NCBI RefSeq assembly: GCF_023276435.1
Contig: NZ_JALLPO010000023.1
Span: forward strand, 1 to 64,000
Origin: Sphaerisporangium perillae
GTDB lineage: Bacteria; Actinomycetota; Actinomycetes; Streptosporangiales; Streptosporangiaceae
DNA length: 64,000 nt
Direction of reading: 5' to 3'
The position numbers were made by a program, and so were the translations under genes. The notes beneath the pieces were generated by a model that saw only the letters and a program-made list of their open reading frames with translations, was not told the origin of the DNA and made no database searches. This document shows positions 49,842-58,391 of the stretch, one piece after another; position 1 is the first letter of the stretch, and every line of letters starts with the position of its first letter.

Positions 49842-50998
49842 TCGCGCAGCGCCTCGACGTCCGTGGCGGACAGGCCGAGTTCGGTGAGGACGGCGGCCGT
49901 GTCGGCACCGTGGGACCGCCCGGTCCAGCGGATCTCGCCGGGCGTCTCCGAGAGACGGAACATGACGTTCTGCATGCGCAAGGCGCCGAGTTCGGGGTCC
50001 TCGACGGTGGTCACGGCGTCCAGGGCGGTGAGTTGGGGGTCGGCCAGCACGTCGCGCACGTCGTAGATCGGTGCCACCGCGGCCTGCGCCTCTTCGAACG
50101 CGGCGAGCACCTGCTCCCGGGTGCGCGCGGCGACCCACGCGGCGACGGCCTCGTCCAGTTCGTCGGCGTGCTCGACCCGTCCCGCACCGGTGGCGAACCA
50201 GGGCTCGTCGATGAACTCCGGCCGGCCGACCAGGCGCATGACCCGCTCGGCGATGTTCTGCGCGGAGGTGGAGACGGCGACCCAGGAGCCGTCCGCGCAC
50301 CGGTAGGTGTTGCGCGGCGCGTTGTTGACCGAGCGGTTGCCGGTGCGCGGGGGCACGACGCCGAGCCGGTCGTAGATCGTCGGCTGTGCGCCGAGCACGG
50401 TCAGGAGGGGCTCGATGATCGACATGTCGACCACCTGCCCCTCTCCGGTCGTTTCACGCGCACGGAGCGCGGCCATGACGGCGTAGGCGGTCGCGAGGGC
50501 GCAGATGCCGTCCGCGAGCCCGAACGGGGGCAGGGTCGGCGGTCCGTCGGGCTCGCCGGTCATCGCGGCGAAGCCGCTCATCGCCTCGGCGAGGGTGCCG
50601 AACCCGGGACGCTTCGCGTACGGGCCGAACTGGCCGAATCCGGTGACGCGGGCGAGCACCAGGCGCGGGTTGGCCTCGCGGAGCCGGTCGTAGGAGAGGT
50701 TCCAGCGCTCCAGTGTTCCCGGCCTGAAGTTCTCGATGACGACGTCGGCGTCACGCGCGAGCGCGACGAGCAGGTCTTGGCCTTCTGCCGTCGAGAGGTT
50801 CAGGGTCATGGTGCGCTTGTTGCGGCCTAGCATCTTCCACCACAGGCCACCGGGCCCGTGCCCGCGCGACGGGTCGGGCTTGGCCGGATGCTCGACCTTG
50901 ACCACCTCGGCGCCGAAGTCGCCGAGCAGCATGGCCGCCATCGGCCCCGCGAACAGCGTCGCTAGGTCGAGGACGCGGACGCCTTCCAGGGCTTTCAT
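49826..50998 (-). CDS. class III CoA-transferase (CaiB/BaiF family)
   Basis: A 390-residue enzyme from ATG 50998 with a GGAGG site seven bases away. Family III features are ALEGVRVLDLATLFAGPMAA, LGDFGAEVVKVEHPAKPDPS, NKRTMTLNLSTAEGQDLL, DVVIENFRPGTLERWNLSY, and YKKP-region counterpart YAKRPGFGTLAEAMSGFAAM with the likely nucleophilic Asp in LPPFGLADGICAL. It moves CoA between carboxylic acids. Together with the CitE-like lyase it forms a short degradative route for a dicarboxylic or hydroxy acid. It is downstream of the PfkB gene and separated from it by a repeat array. Confidence 0.92.
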   Translation of the reverse strand: MKALEGVRVLDLATLFAGPMAAMLLGDFGAEVVKVEHPAKPDPSRGHGPGGLWWKMLGRNKRTMTLNLSTAEGQDLLVALARDADVVIENFRPGTLERWNLSYDRLREANPRLVLARVTGFGQFGPYAKRPGFGTLAEAMSGFAAMTGEPDGPPTLPPFGLADGICALATAYAVMAALRARETTGEGQVVDMSIIEPLLTVLGAQPTIYDRLGVVPPRTGNRSVNNAPRNTYRCADGSWVAVSTSAQNIAERVMRLVGRPEFIDEPWFATGAGRVEHADELDEAVAAWVAARTREQVLAAFEEAQAAVAPIYDVRDVLADPQLTALDAVTTVEDPELGALRMQNVMFRLSETPGEIRWTGRSHGADTAAVLTELGLSATDVEALRDKGVI

Positions 50999-51119
50999 CG
51001 CTGTTCCTCCAGGGTGACTGCGGGTCAGGCGGCGCCGGCTTCGCCGTACCACGACCCACCGACCCGGCGCCGTCGCTCCGAGCACACTCCCGACGAGGAA
51101 GAGACGGCATCGGGGCGAA

Positions 51120-51240
51120 GGGCATCACGGACCGTGGGGTGAAGGGCATCACGGACCGTGGGGTGAAAGCGGGCATCACGGACCGTGGGGTGAAGGGCAT
51201 CACGGACCGTGGGGTGAAAGCGGGCATCACGGGGCGAAGG
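51120..51240 (-). repeat. five-copy alternating 24/27-bp tandem repeat
   Basis: GGGCATCACGGACCGTGGGG units start at 51120, 51144, 51171, 51195 and 51222, so the period alternates 24, 27, 24, 27 (a 51-bp higher-order unit). All are multiples of three. On the minus strand a frame starting at ATG 51254, overlapping the PfkB stop, reads MTSLALRPVMPAFTPRSVMP with repeated FTPRSVMP/AFTPRSVMP units. The array separates the PfkB and CoA-transferase genes. Confidence 0.8.
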
Positions 51241-51250
51241 GCAAGGGAGG

Positions 51251-52126
51251 TCATTGTAGGGCGGCGTCTATTTGGGGGCGGGTGGGCATGGAGGTGGTGG
51301 CGCCCTTGCGCTGGACCGAGAGGGCCGCCGCCGTCGCCGCGAAACGCAGGGCCTCCTCCTGGGGCCGGCCCTCGGCTCTGGCGACGGCGAGCGCGCCGAC
51401 GAAGGTGTCGCCCGCGGCCGTGGTGTCGACCGCCTTCACCGGTACGGCGGGCACGCGCAGCCGCTCGCCGGACCGCGAGCCGTACAGCGCGCCCTTGGAC
51501 CCGAGGGTGATGACCGCTTCGGGCACCAGGTCGAGCAGCGCCTTGAGCGCCGCGCCGGGGTCGGTGAGGCCGGTGATCGCCGCGGCCTCGTGCTCGTTGG
51601 GCACGATCAGGTCGACGGCCTCGAGCAGCTCGTACGGCAGGTCCCTGGCTGGGGCCGGGGTGAGGACGACGGGGACGCTCGCCTGGCGGGCCGCCGCCAC
51701 CACGGCCTCCATGGGCAGCTCCAGCTGCAGGAGCAGGGCGTCCGATCGGCCGATGACGGCGAGGTCCTCCTCGGAGGGGCCGGTGAGGGTGCCGTTCGCA
51801 CCGGGGATGACGATGATCGAGTTGCCGCCTTCGTCGTCGACGACGATGTGGGCGATGCCCGAGGATCCCGGCACGACGCGCAGGCGGCTCACGTCGACGC
51901 CGGCCGAGGCCAGGGTGTCGCGCATGACCGGCCCGAAGGCGTCGTCTCCCACGGCGCCGACGAAGGCGACGGCGGCGCCGGCACGGGCCGCGGCGATGGC
52001 CTGGTTGGCGCCCTTGCCACCGGGGACCGTGCTGAACGCCCGGCCGGTCACGGTCTCGCCGCGCCCGGGGACGACCGAGGTATAGGCCACCAGGTCCATG
52101 TTGGCGCTGCCGAAAACCGAGATCAT
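51251..52126 (-). CDS. PfkB-family ribokinase-like carbohydrate kinase
   Basis: A 291-residue kinase from ATG 52126. ISVFGSANMDLVAYTSVVP and VPGGKGANQAIAAARAGA (substrate loop), SIIVIPGANGTL, VPNEHEAAAITGL and the ATP/anion-hole motif VDTTAAGDTFVGALAVA near residue 245 define a RbsK-like enzyme. It would phosphorylate ribose or a related sugar after release by the adjacent ADP-ribosylglycohydrolase-family enzymes. Its stop overlaps the ATG of the repeat-containing frame at 51254. Confidence 0.93.
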   Translation of the reverse strand: MISVFGSANMDLVAYTSVVPGRGETVTGRAFSTVPGGKGANQAIAAARAGAAVAFVGAVGDDAFGPVMRDTLASAGVDVSRLRVVPGSSGIAHIVVDDEGGNSIIVIPGANGTLTGPSEEDLAVIGRSDALLLQLELPMEAVVAAARQASVPVVLTPAPARDLPYELLEAVDLIVPNEHEAAAITGLTDPGAALKALLDLVPEAVITLGSKGALYGSRSGERLRVPAVPVKAVDTTAAGDTFVGALAVARAEGRPQEEALRFAATAAALSVQRKGATTSMPTRPQIDAALQ

Positions 52127-52247
52127 CTTCTGTCCTCTTCCCTGCCTGACGGCCTTGGCGTTCCCGGCCGGTCGCTCCTCACCTCGGCACGACCGGCCTC
52201 CGGCGCGGGGGCGGCCCGCACCGGCTCGCATCCAGGGGTTCGGGACC

Positions 52248-53630
52248 TCATCGAGGGATCCCCACCGCGAGGGTGCGGCGGGTGAGCTCGTCGAACCCGA
52301 TGCCGTCGAAGCCTCTCATGCTGCTGGAGAGCCGGTTCTTCAGCGCCCAGCGGGCCGGGATGCCGGAGGCGCCGAGCAGGCCGCCGGCGATCGATCCCAC
52401 CGTGGCCCCGGCCGAGTCGGTGTCCCAGCCTGCGGCGACGGCGCCCGCTATGGAGGCGGTGAAGTCGCCGCGCGCGTGCGTCAGGGCCGCCGCGACCAGC
52501 GCCGCGTTGTTGATGGTGTGCACCCAGTGCAGGTCGCCGTGCCGCTCGTACAGCCGGTCCACGACCCGCTCGAAGTCCGGCTCGGCGCGCGCGTCCGCGA
52601 CCGCTTCCCGTACGGCTCGCGCCAGCCGGGATCCGGCGGGCACGACGGACAGGCCCGCGGCGACGACCTCGTCGACCGCCGAGGCCGGGTCGCCTGCGGG
52701 GACCACCAGGGACCGGGCGCACATGGCGGCGACCATCATCGCGCCGTAGACGCCGTTGGCCGTGTGGCTCAGCCGGGCGTCCCGCCAGGCGAATTCGGCC
52801 GCCGTGCGCGGGTCTCCGGGGTTGGCCCAGCCGTACACGTCGGCCCTGATGAGCGCGCCTATCCACTCCCTGAACGGGTTGCGAAAGGTGGCGGTGGCCG
52901 GTGGTTCGGCGCCGCCGAGCAGGTTGCGGTAGGCGACCCGCTCGGCGGTGAAGACGCGGCCGGCGGGTAGCTCGTCGAGCCACATCGCCGCCACGTCGCC
53001 GGTGGTGAAGCCGCGGCCGAAGCGCTCCAGCAGGGACAGCGCGAGGAGCGGGAAGTTCAGGTCGTCGTCCTCCGGCACGCCGTCGATGTTCTCGGCCAGC
53101 GAGTTGACCGCGCTGCGCCTGTTCCACGGCCAGCGGGCCGCCACGTCCTGCGGCAGGCCGGCGGCGGTGAACCAGCCGCGGATGGGCCAGTTGCCGGTCG
53201 CCTCGGCGATCTCCCGGATGCCCTCGCGGGGGATCTTCTCGACCGGTTTGCCGAGCACGCACCCGGCCGCCCGCCCGAGCCAGGCCCCGAGCAGCCGCTC
53301 GCGCAGCCCGTCGAGGTCGACGTCAGTGGCGCTCCTCATGCCTCCGGGGGCGCTCGCCTGGATCTCGGTGAGACCGGACGGCTCGGGAAGCGGGGACGGG
53401 ATCGCCGCCAGCTCGTCGAGCAGCTGGGCCGCCAGCGCGCGCAGCTCCGGGGCAGGCGGCTCGGGCGAGGCCCCGGCGCGCGGCGGCGCGTCGTGCCCGC
53501 CGGCGGCATGCCACCGTGCCGCGATGGGGGCCGCCTCGGCGGATCGCCCGTCCTCGGCGGCCTGCCGCAACTCGTGACCCACCAGATCCTCGGGCTGCAC
53601 CCAGGTCAGCCGGATCAACCGGGAGGTCAT
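52248..53630 (-). CDS. ADP-ribosylglycohydrolase-family protein (copy A, with N-terminal extension)
   Basis: A 460-residue member of the DraG/ARH family from ATG 53630. An N-terminal extension of about 120 residues (MTSRLIRLTWVQPEDLVGHE, then Pro/Ala-rich) precedes the catalytic fold, which begins LRERLLGAWLGRAAGCVLGK. Metal-binding acidic motifs are PEDDDLNFPLLAL and AAGWDTDSAGATVGSIAGG, with helical NRRSAVNSLAEN and TANGVYGAMMVAAM between. These hydrolyse N- or O-glycosidic bonds to ribose; in this cluster the substrate is probably a small ribosylated compound, not a protein. The ATG overlaps the stop of copy B. Confidence 0.88.
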   Translation of the reverse strand: MTSRLIRLTWVQPEDLVGHELRQAAEDGRSAEAAPIAARWHAAGGHDAPPRAGASPEPPAPELRALAAQLLDELAAIPSPLPEPSGLTEIQASAPGGMRSATDVDLDGLRERLLGAWLGRAAGCVLGKPVEKIPREGIREIAEATGNWPIRGWFTAAGLPQDVAARWPWNRRSAVNSLAENIDGVPEDDDLNFPLLALSLLERFGRGFTTGDVAAMWLDELPAGRVFTAERVAYRNLLGGAEPPATATFRNPFREWIGALIRADVYGWANPGDPRTAAEFAWRDARLSHTANGVYGAMMVAAMCARSLVVPAGDPASAVDEVVAAGLSVVPAGSRLARAVREAVADARAEPDFERVVDRLYERHGDLHWVHTINNAALVAAALTHARGDFTASIAGAVAAGWDTDSAGATVGSIAGGLLGASGIPARWALKNRLSSSMRGFDGIGFDELTRRTLAVGIPR

Positions 53631-54799
53631 GCCGGGTCTCCTGCGGAGTTGTCCCAGGTGAGGGCGGTGAAGGCGGTCTCGTGGGCGCGGCGGGTGGCGA
53701 GGTCGGCGGTGTGGACGCGGCGGGCCACCTCCGCGATGGACAGGCCCGGGGCGACCAGGTCGATCCTGCTGGCCTCCGTGATCGGTTCGAGCCACTCGGA
53801 GGGCACCGCCTTGGCGCCGGCGAGGGCCCCGGCGATCGCGCCGCCCATGCTGGCGATCGAGTCGGCGTCGCGCCCGTAGTTGACGCCTCCGAGGATGGTG
53901 TCGCGGTAGTCGCCCTTGGCGATGAGCAGGAAGGCGAGCGCCAGCGGCAGCTCCTCGATGCTGTGCAGGCGGCTCGGCCTGCGGGCCCCGAGGCCCTGGT
54001 CGCGGTAGGTGTCGGCGACCGTGTCGTACGGCGCGACGGCCTGGCGCAGGGCGGCGAAGGATCCCTCCCAGTGGTCGAGGCCGAGCGCCCGCTCGCAGAC
54101 GGCCTCGATGGCGGCGCGCGTGCCGTCCCGCGCGAGCCGCAGGCAGGTGCCGACCACGGTGTCGGCGGTCGCGCCGGGCCGCATCGCCTCGGCGACGGCC
54201 GCGGCGAGCACGCCGGCGGCCTCCCGGCCGTAGCTGGACTGGTGGGCGCCCGCGAGGTCCACGGCCTCGGCGTAGGCGCCGTCGGGGTTGGCCGCGTTGA
54301 CGATGCCGACCGGCGCCATGTACATCGCGGCGCCGCAGTTGACGATGTTGCCCACGCCGGCTTCGCGCGGGTCGACGTGGCCGTAGTGCAGGCGCAGGAC
54401 CAGCCACTTCTCGGCGAGGAAGACCCGTTGCAGGGGAAGCGCCTCGGCCTCCAGCTCGGGGATCCAGCGCTTCTCGCCCATCATCTCGGGCACCAGGTGG
54501 TCGGCCGCCGCGTAGGCGTCCAGGTGCCCGCCGACCTTCTCGTACACCCGGATGAGCGCGTGCGTCATGAGGGTGTCGTCGGTGACGTGGCCGTCGCCCT
54601 TGTGGTACGGCGCGATGGGGCGGGCGTTGCGCCAGTCCTCGAAGTACGGCGGGACGATGCCCGTCACGTACCCGTTGTAACGTTCCTGGATCTGCTCGGG
54701 CGTCCAGCCCTCGGTGGCGCCGCCGATGGCGTCGCCGACCGCCGCGCCCGTCACGCATCCGACGGCCTTGTCGGTCAGCAGGTCCTCGAGCGGCGTCAT
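53627..54799 (-). CDS. ADP-ribosylglycohydrolase-family protein (copy B)
   Basis: A 390-residue DraG-type enzyme from ATG 54799. The first metal motif is GDGHVTDDTLMTHALIRVY (residues about 69-87), preceded by KAVGCVTGAAVGDAIGGATE. The second is NYGRDADSIASMGGAIAGAL. The whole length is well conserved with family enzymes, including NIVNCGAAMYMAPVGIVNAA. It is the most canonical of the four copies. It overlaps copy A at its stop and copy C at its start by 4 bases each, so all are probably co-translated. Confidence 0.9.
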   Translation of the reverse strand: MTPLEDLLTDKAVGCVTGAAVGDAIGGATEGWTPEQIQERYNGYVTGIVPPYFEDWRNARPIAPYHKGDGHVTDDTLMTHALIRVYEKVGGHLDAYAAADHLVPEMMGEKRWIPELEAEALPLQRVFLAEKWLVLRLHYGHVDPREAGVGNIVNCGAAMYMAPVGIVNAANPDGAYAEAVDLAGAHQSSYGREAAGVLAAAVAEAMRPGATADTVVGTCLRLARDGTRAAIEAVCERALGLDHWEGSFAALRQAVAPYDTVADTYRDQGLGARRPSRLHSIEELPLALAFLLIAKGDYRDTILGGVNYGRDADSIASMGGAIAGALAGAKAVPSEWLEPITEASRIDLVAPGLSIAEVARRVHTADLATRRAHETAFTALTWDNSAGDPA

Positions 54800-55926
54800 G
54801 CCAGTCCTCCAGCGATGTCGATGAGATCGGTTCCGGCCAGCTCGGGCAGGCCGCAGCCGGTGAGCGTACGTGCCGCGGCGCGCCAGCCCTCCGGCAGCGC
54901 CCGGTAGCCGGTGAAGGCCCCGGTGAGCGCGCCGGTCAGAGCGGGGGCGGAGTCGGCGAGCGACGGCAGGCACGCGGCGGCGGGGACGGCGGCGCTCAGC
55001 GAGCCGCCGGACACCTCCGCGAGCGCGAGCGCGACGGGGACCGTATGGGCCGCCGCGACGCCGTAGCTGTAGACGTGGTCGAGCAGGGCGGCGTCCAGGG
55101 CGGGGACCGCCGCGAAGGGGTCGCCGGCCCGCCGGGCCACCACGAGGGCCGTCCTGCTCGCGTGGCCGATCGCGGTGTCCTCGGGCAGTTCGGCGAGGGC
55201 CGCCTCGACGGCCGCGGCCATCGTCCCGCCCGCGACGAGGACGGCGATCGCGACGGCCATCGCGAGGGCGGCATGGACGCCGTCCCCCGCGTTGGTGACC
55301 GACGCGTCGGCCCGCACGACGGCCCGCAGGCCGGCTTCCGCAGTGGCCGCCGCTCCATCGGCCGGGACGGCCGCGCGCCGCCCATCGGCCGGAACCGCTG
55401 CGTGCGGGCCATCGGCCGGGACGGCCGCACGCCGCCGACCGGCCGGGACGGCTGCGCATGGGCCATCGGCCGCGGCGTTACCGGCGGCGGCGCCGAAGGC
55501 CACGGCGCGGATGGCGGCCGCGTCGTCGAAGTGGTGCGGGTTGTCGTGCCCGCTGGCCGGGGGCGCCTTGCCCGCCGCCAGGTTGTCCAGCGCCGCGCGC
55601 ACCGAGATGCGCACCCGCAGGTCGGTGCGTCCCGCGAGGCCGCCGAACGCCTCGGCTCGGTCCTGGTGGATGGTCAGCGCGGTCCAGGCGAGCCATTCGG
55701 CGTCGTCGGACGGCCCGATCGCGAGCGGCTCGACCGGCTGGTTCAGCGTGAACGGCACGGGGAGCGTCGTGACGCGGTGCTCCTCGGCGAAGGCGTCCAG
55801 TTCCCTTTCCAGCCGCCTGCTCCACGGCGCGAGCAGCGCGGAGCGGTGACGCGCGGCCGGCCAGCCGGCAGCGTCTCCGATCGCCAGGCCGATGAAGGCG
55901 CCCTGGATCCTGTCCCCCGATGACAT
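54796..55926 (-). CDS. ADP-ribosylglycohydrolase-family protein (copy C, degenerate, repeat-bearing)
   Basis: A 376-residue copy from ATG 55926. It keeps RIQGAFIGLAIGDAAGWPAA and the first metal motif as GPSDDAEWLAWTALTI. The second DxD motif is degraded: LADSAPALTGALTGAF has only the second aspartate, where copies A, B and D read DTDS, DADS and DADT. A loop near residues 150-195 is expanded by a 27-bp repeat (AAVPADG units). It may be structural or inactive, possibly a partner subunit for B or D. The gene is intact, with no frameshift. Confidence 0.85.
   Translation of the reverse strand: MSSGDRIQGAFIGLAIGDAAGWPAARHRSALLAPWSRRLERELDAFAEEHRVTTLPVPFTLNQPVEPLAIGPSDDAEWLAWTALTIHQDRAEAFGGLAGRTDLRVRISVRAALDNLAAGKAPPASGHDNPHHFDDAAAIRAVAFGAAAGNAAADGPCAAVPAGRRRAAVPADGPHAAVPADGRRAAVPADGAAATAEAGLRAVVRADASVTNAGDGVHAALAMAVAIAVLVAGGTMAAAVEAALAELPEDTAIGHASRTALVVARRAGDPFAAVPALDAALLDHVYSYGVAAAHTVPVALALAEVSGGSLSAAVPAAACLPSLADSAPALTGALTGAFTGYRALPEGWRAAARTLTGCGLPELAGTDLIDIAGGLA
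55355..55473 (-). repeat. 27-bp intragenic tandem repeat in copy C
   Basis: CCATCGGCCGGGACGGCCGC-type units start at 55355, 55382, 55409, 55436 and 55463, an exact 27-bp period, coding for 9-residue AAVPADG repeats on the minus strand. Substitutions between units show it is not a very recent expansion. Confidence 0.85.
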
Positions 55927-55936
55927 GTCTCTCCTT

Positions 55937-55978
55937 TATCCCTCGGACCGGCTCCGCTATCCCTCGGACCGGCTCCGC
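55937..55978 (-). repeat. two tandem 21-bp units at the copy D stop
   Basis: TATCCCTCGGACCGGCTCCG plus C is repeated exactly at 55937-55957 and 55958-55978. The stop codon of copy D (55957-55959 read on the minus strand) falls at the junction; on that strand each unit reads RSRSEG plus a stop. Confidence 0.8.
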
Positions 55979-57033
55979 GAACTTCCCGCGGACCGGTCCA
56001 CCGCCACGGCCCTTTCCGGCACGCCCGCCGCGGGCCGGGCCCCCGCCACGGCCCGGCCCCGCGCGCCCCCCGCGGCCCGGTTCTCGGTCGCCGCCACGAG
56101 TTCGGTGGCGACGTCGAGCACGTGCCGTCCCGCGACGACCGGGAGGCACCTTCCGGTGACCGGCCCGATCTCCCTGGCCCACCGTTCCGGTACGGCGATC
56201 TCCCCGCGCCCCGCCCCCGCGAGGGCGCCGGCGATCGCCGCGGTGGTGTCGGCGTCCCTGCCGAGATTGGCCGCGGAGACGACGGAGTCCTCGACCTCGC
56301 CGGCGCCCATGAGGTAGCCGGCGAAGGCGAGCGCGACCGCCTCGGGAGCGAGGTCGGTCCACGGGTAGTGGCGTACGACGACGGCCTGGTAGAGCCGCTC
56401 GACGGATCCCGCGGCGACGGCCGAGACGGCGGCCCGCAGGTTGCGGGAGGTCCAGGAGTCCTCGGGGACGGCGGCGATCCCCGCCTCGACGACGTCGCCG
56501 GGCGAGGCGCCGGTCATCGCGACGGCCACGGCCGCCGCCACCGCCTGGCCTCCGTAGACCCCCTCGACACTGTTGCTGACCACGCCGTCCACGGCGACCA
56601 GCCGGGCCGCCTCGCCGGGGTCCCCGGTGGCGAAGATGCCGTACGGCGCGGCGCGCATGGCCAGGCCGTCGGACCAGCCGTGCTGGTGCCACATGCCCGA
56701 CATCGGTGGCTCGAGGCCGCGGCGCAGCGCCTGGACGGCGCCGAGCTCGGAGAAGCCGGCGCCGCGCATCGGGCCGTCGATGTTCGGGATGATCTGCTCG
56801 CGGTACTCCCTGGCCACGTCGGCCGGGGTCATCGCCGGGCCGTACCTGCACAGCAGCGACGCGGCGAAGATGGTGTACTCGGTGTCGTCGGTGCCGCCCT
56901 TGCCCGGTTCGATCTCTGTTAGCCGGCCATGACGCCGGGCGATCTCCTCAGGAGAGAGGTTCTCGACGGGCCGCCCGAGGGCGTCGCCGGCCGCCAGGCC
57001 GAGCAGGCACCCCCGGGCTCGGGTCAGCTTCAC
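55957..57033 (-). CDS. ADP-ribosylglycohydrolase-family protein (copy D)
   Basis: A 358-residue copy from GTG 57033. LTRARGCLLGLAAGDALGRP opens the fold. The first motif is GGTDDTEYTIFAASLL (TDDT at residues 48-51) and the second NLGRDADTTAAIAGALAGAG, both complete. The SNSVEGVYGGQAVAAAVAVA and SWTSRNLRAAVSAVAAGSV helices match copy A. The C-terminus has a low-complexity Ala/Arg tail ending SRSRSEG. The upstream side, including its ribosome-binding region, is formed by the left end of an IS605-type TnpB element inserted one base before the start codon. Confidence 0.88.
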   Translation of the reverse strand: MKLTRARGCLLGLAAGDALGRPVENLSPEEIARRHGRLTEIEPGKGGTDDTEYTIFAASLLCRYGPAMTPADVAREYREQIIPNIDGPMRGAGFSELGAVQALRRGLEPPMSGMWHQHGWSDGLAMRAAPYGIFATGDPGEAARLVAVDGVVSNSVEGVYGGQAVAAAVAVAMTGASPGDVVEAGIAAVPEDSWTSRNLRAAVSAVAAGSVERLYQAVVVRHYPWTDLAPEAVALAFAGYLMGAGEVEDSVVSAANLGRDADTTAAIAGALAGAGRGEIAVPERWAREIGPVTGRCLPVVAGRHVLDVATELVAATENRAAGGARGRAVAGARPAAGVPERAVAVDRSAGSSRSRSEG

Positions 57034-57188
57034 CGAGACCTCGGGAGGATGCCCCGGCCTTCGGGCCGGGGACGAATCCGGATCCCGTCAGGGGTGGTCC
57101 GGCGGAGCCGGGACAGCCCAGAGTGCGAAGCGCTCATGACGTTCCCGTTTCGCTGAACGATCAGACGGCGGTGCGGCAGGATACGAAC

Positions 57189-58391
57189 ATGCGTACGGCT
57201 TACCGGGTGCGGGTCTACCCCACCCCCGAGCAGGCTGCGGTGCTGCACCGCACGTTCGGGTGCGTACGCCTGGTGTGGAACCGGGTGCTGGCGTGGCGGC
57301 AGGCCCGCTACCACGCCGAAGGCGTGAAGACCTCCTACGCGCAGACCGACCGGTATCTGACCGAGGTGAAACGCGACCCGGAGTTCGCCTTCCTGTTCGA
57401 GGTGTCCTCGGTGCCGTTGCAGCAGACGCTGCGGCACCAGTACACGGCGTTTGTGAACTTCTTCGCCGGACGCGCCCGCTATCCGCGTTTCAAGTCCCGG
57501 CACGGCAGGCAGTCGGCGACCTACACCCGGTCGGCGTTCCGCTGGCGCGAGGGCCGATTGCACCTGGCCAAGATGGACGCCCCGCTGGAGTTGGTGTGGT
57601 CCTGGCCCGGCATCGACCCGGCCACACTGGACCCGTCCATGGTGACCGTCTCCCGCGACCCTGACGGCCGCTGGTACGCCTGCCTGGCGGTCGAGACCGC
57701 CGACGAGCCCGAGCAGGCCCCGGCCACCGGTTCGGCGGTCGGCATCGACCTGGGCGTGAACCACTTCGCCGTCCTGTCCACCGGCGAGAAGGTCGCCAAC
57801 CCGCGCCACCTGGAACGCAAAGCCAAGAACCTGGCCCGCTACCAGCGGCGGATGGCCCGCAAGCAACGCGGCTCGAACAACCGGGTCAAGGCCAGGGCGA
57901 AGGTCGCCCGCGCCCACACCAAGGTCCGCGACGCCCGCGCCGACTTCCTGCACAAAACCTCCGCCCGGCTGGCCGTCGAGCACGACCTGATCGTGATCGA
58001 AGACCTGAACGTGCGCGGCATGGTCCGCAACCGGTCCCTCGCGCGGGTCATCTCCGACTGCGGGTGGGGCGAGTTCCGCCGCCAACTGCAGTACAAGACC
58101 GCGCGGGCCGGCCGGCACCTGATCGTGATCGACCGCTGGTACCCATCCACCAAGACCTGTTCGATGTGCGGGCATCTGCTCACCGAACTCTCGCTCTCCA
58201 CCCGGACGTGGCAATGCCCGTCCTGCGGCACCCGGCACGACCGGGACATCAACGCCGCCAAGAACATCGTGGCCGCTGGTCGAGCGGTGTCCGCCTGTGG
58301 AGCTGATGTAAGACATTCCGGGTCCTCCCGGGTGCGGTCGGCTATGAAGCAGGAAACCCAGCCTGCGAAGGCTGGAATCCCTCGCCTTTAG
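57189..58391 (+). CDS. tnpB: TnpB RNA-guided nuclease (IS200/IS605 accessory protein)
   Basis: A 400-residue TnpB from ATG 57189. The N-terminal helix-rich region begins TAYRVRVYPTPEQAAVLHRT and FGCVRLVWNRVL. The RuvC-like catalytic residues are Asp in AVGIDLGVNHFAVL (about residue 187), Glu in LIVIEDLNVRGMVRN (about 275) and Asp in HDRDINAAKNIVAAG (about 355). The zinc finger CSMCGHLL and CPSCGTRH lies between the last two. All catalytic residues are present, so it is probably active as an RNA-guided DNA nickase/nuclease. The guide RNA would come from the right end of the element, overlapping the 3' end of this gene. Confidence 0.92.
   Translation: MRTAYRVRVYPTPEQAAVLHRTFGCVRLVWNRVLAWRQARYHAEGVKTSYAQTDRYLTEVKRDPEFAFLFEVSSVPLQQTLRHQYTAFVNFFAGRARYPRFKSRHGRQSATYTRSAFRWREGRLHLAKMDAPLELVWSWPGIDPATLDPSMVTVSRDPDGRWYACLAVETADEPEQAPATGSAVGIDLGVNHFAVLSTGEKVANPRHLERKAKNLARYQRRMARKQRGSNNRVKARAKVARAHTKVRDARADFLHKTSARLAVEHDLIVIEDLNVRGMVRNRSLARVISDCGWGEFRRQLQYKTARAGRHLIVIDRWYPSTKTCSMCGHLLTELSLSTRTWQCPSCGTRHDRDINAAKNIVAAGRAVSACGADVRHSGSSRVRSAMKQETQPAKAGIPRL

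Noticed and set aside
51120-51240. Regularly spaced repeats considered as a CRISPR array
   Set aside because: The repeats directly abut with 24/27-bp periods, there are no unique spacers and no cas genes nearby.
52248-54758. An 836-residue open frame covering two glycohydrolase genes
   Set aside because: Only the part from ATG 53630 matches the family; the upstream part is a shadow of copy B, which is in another frame.
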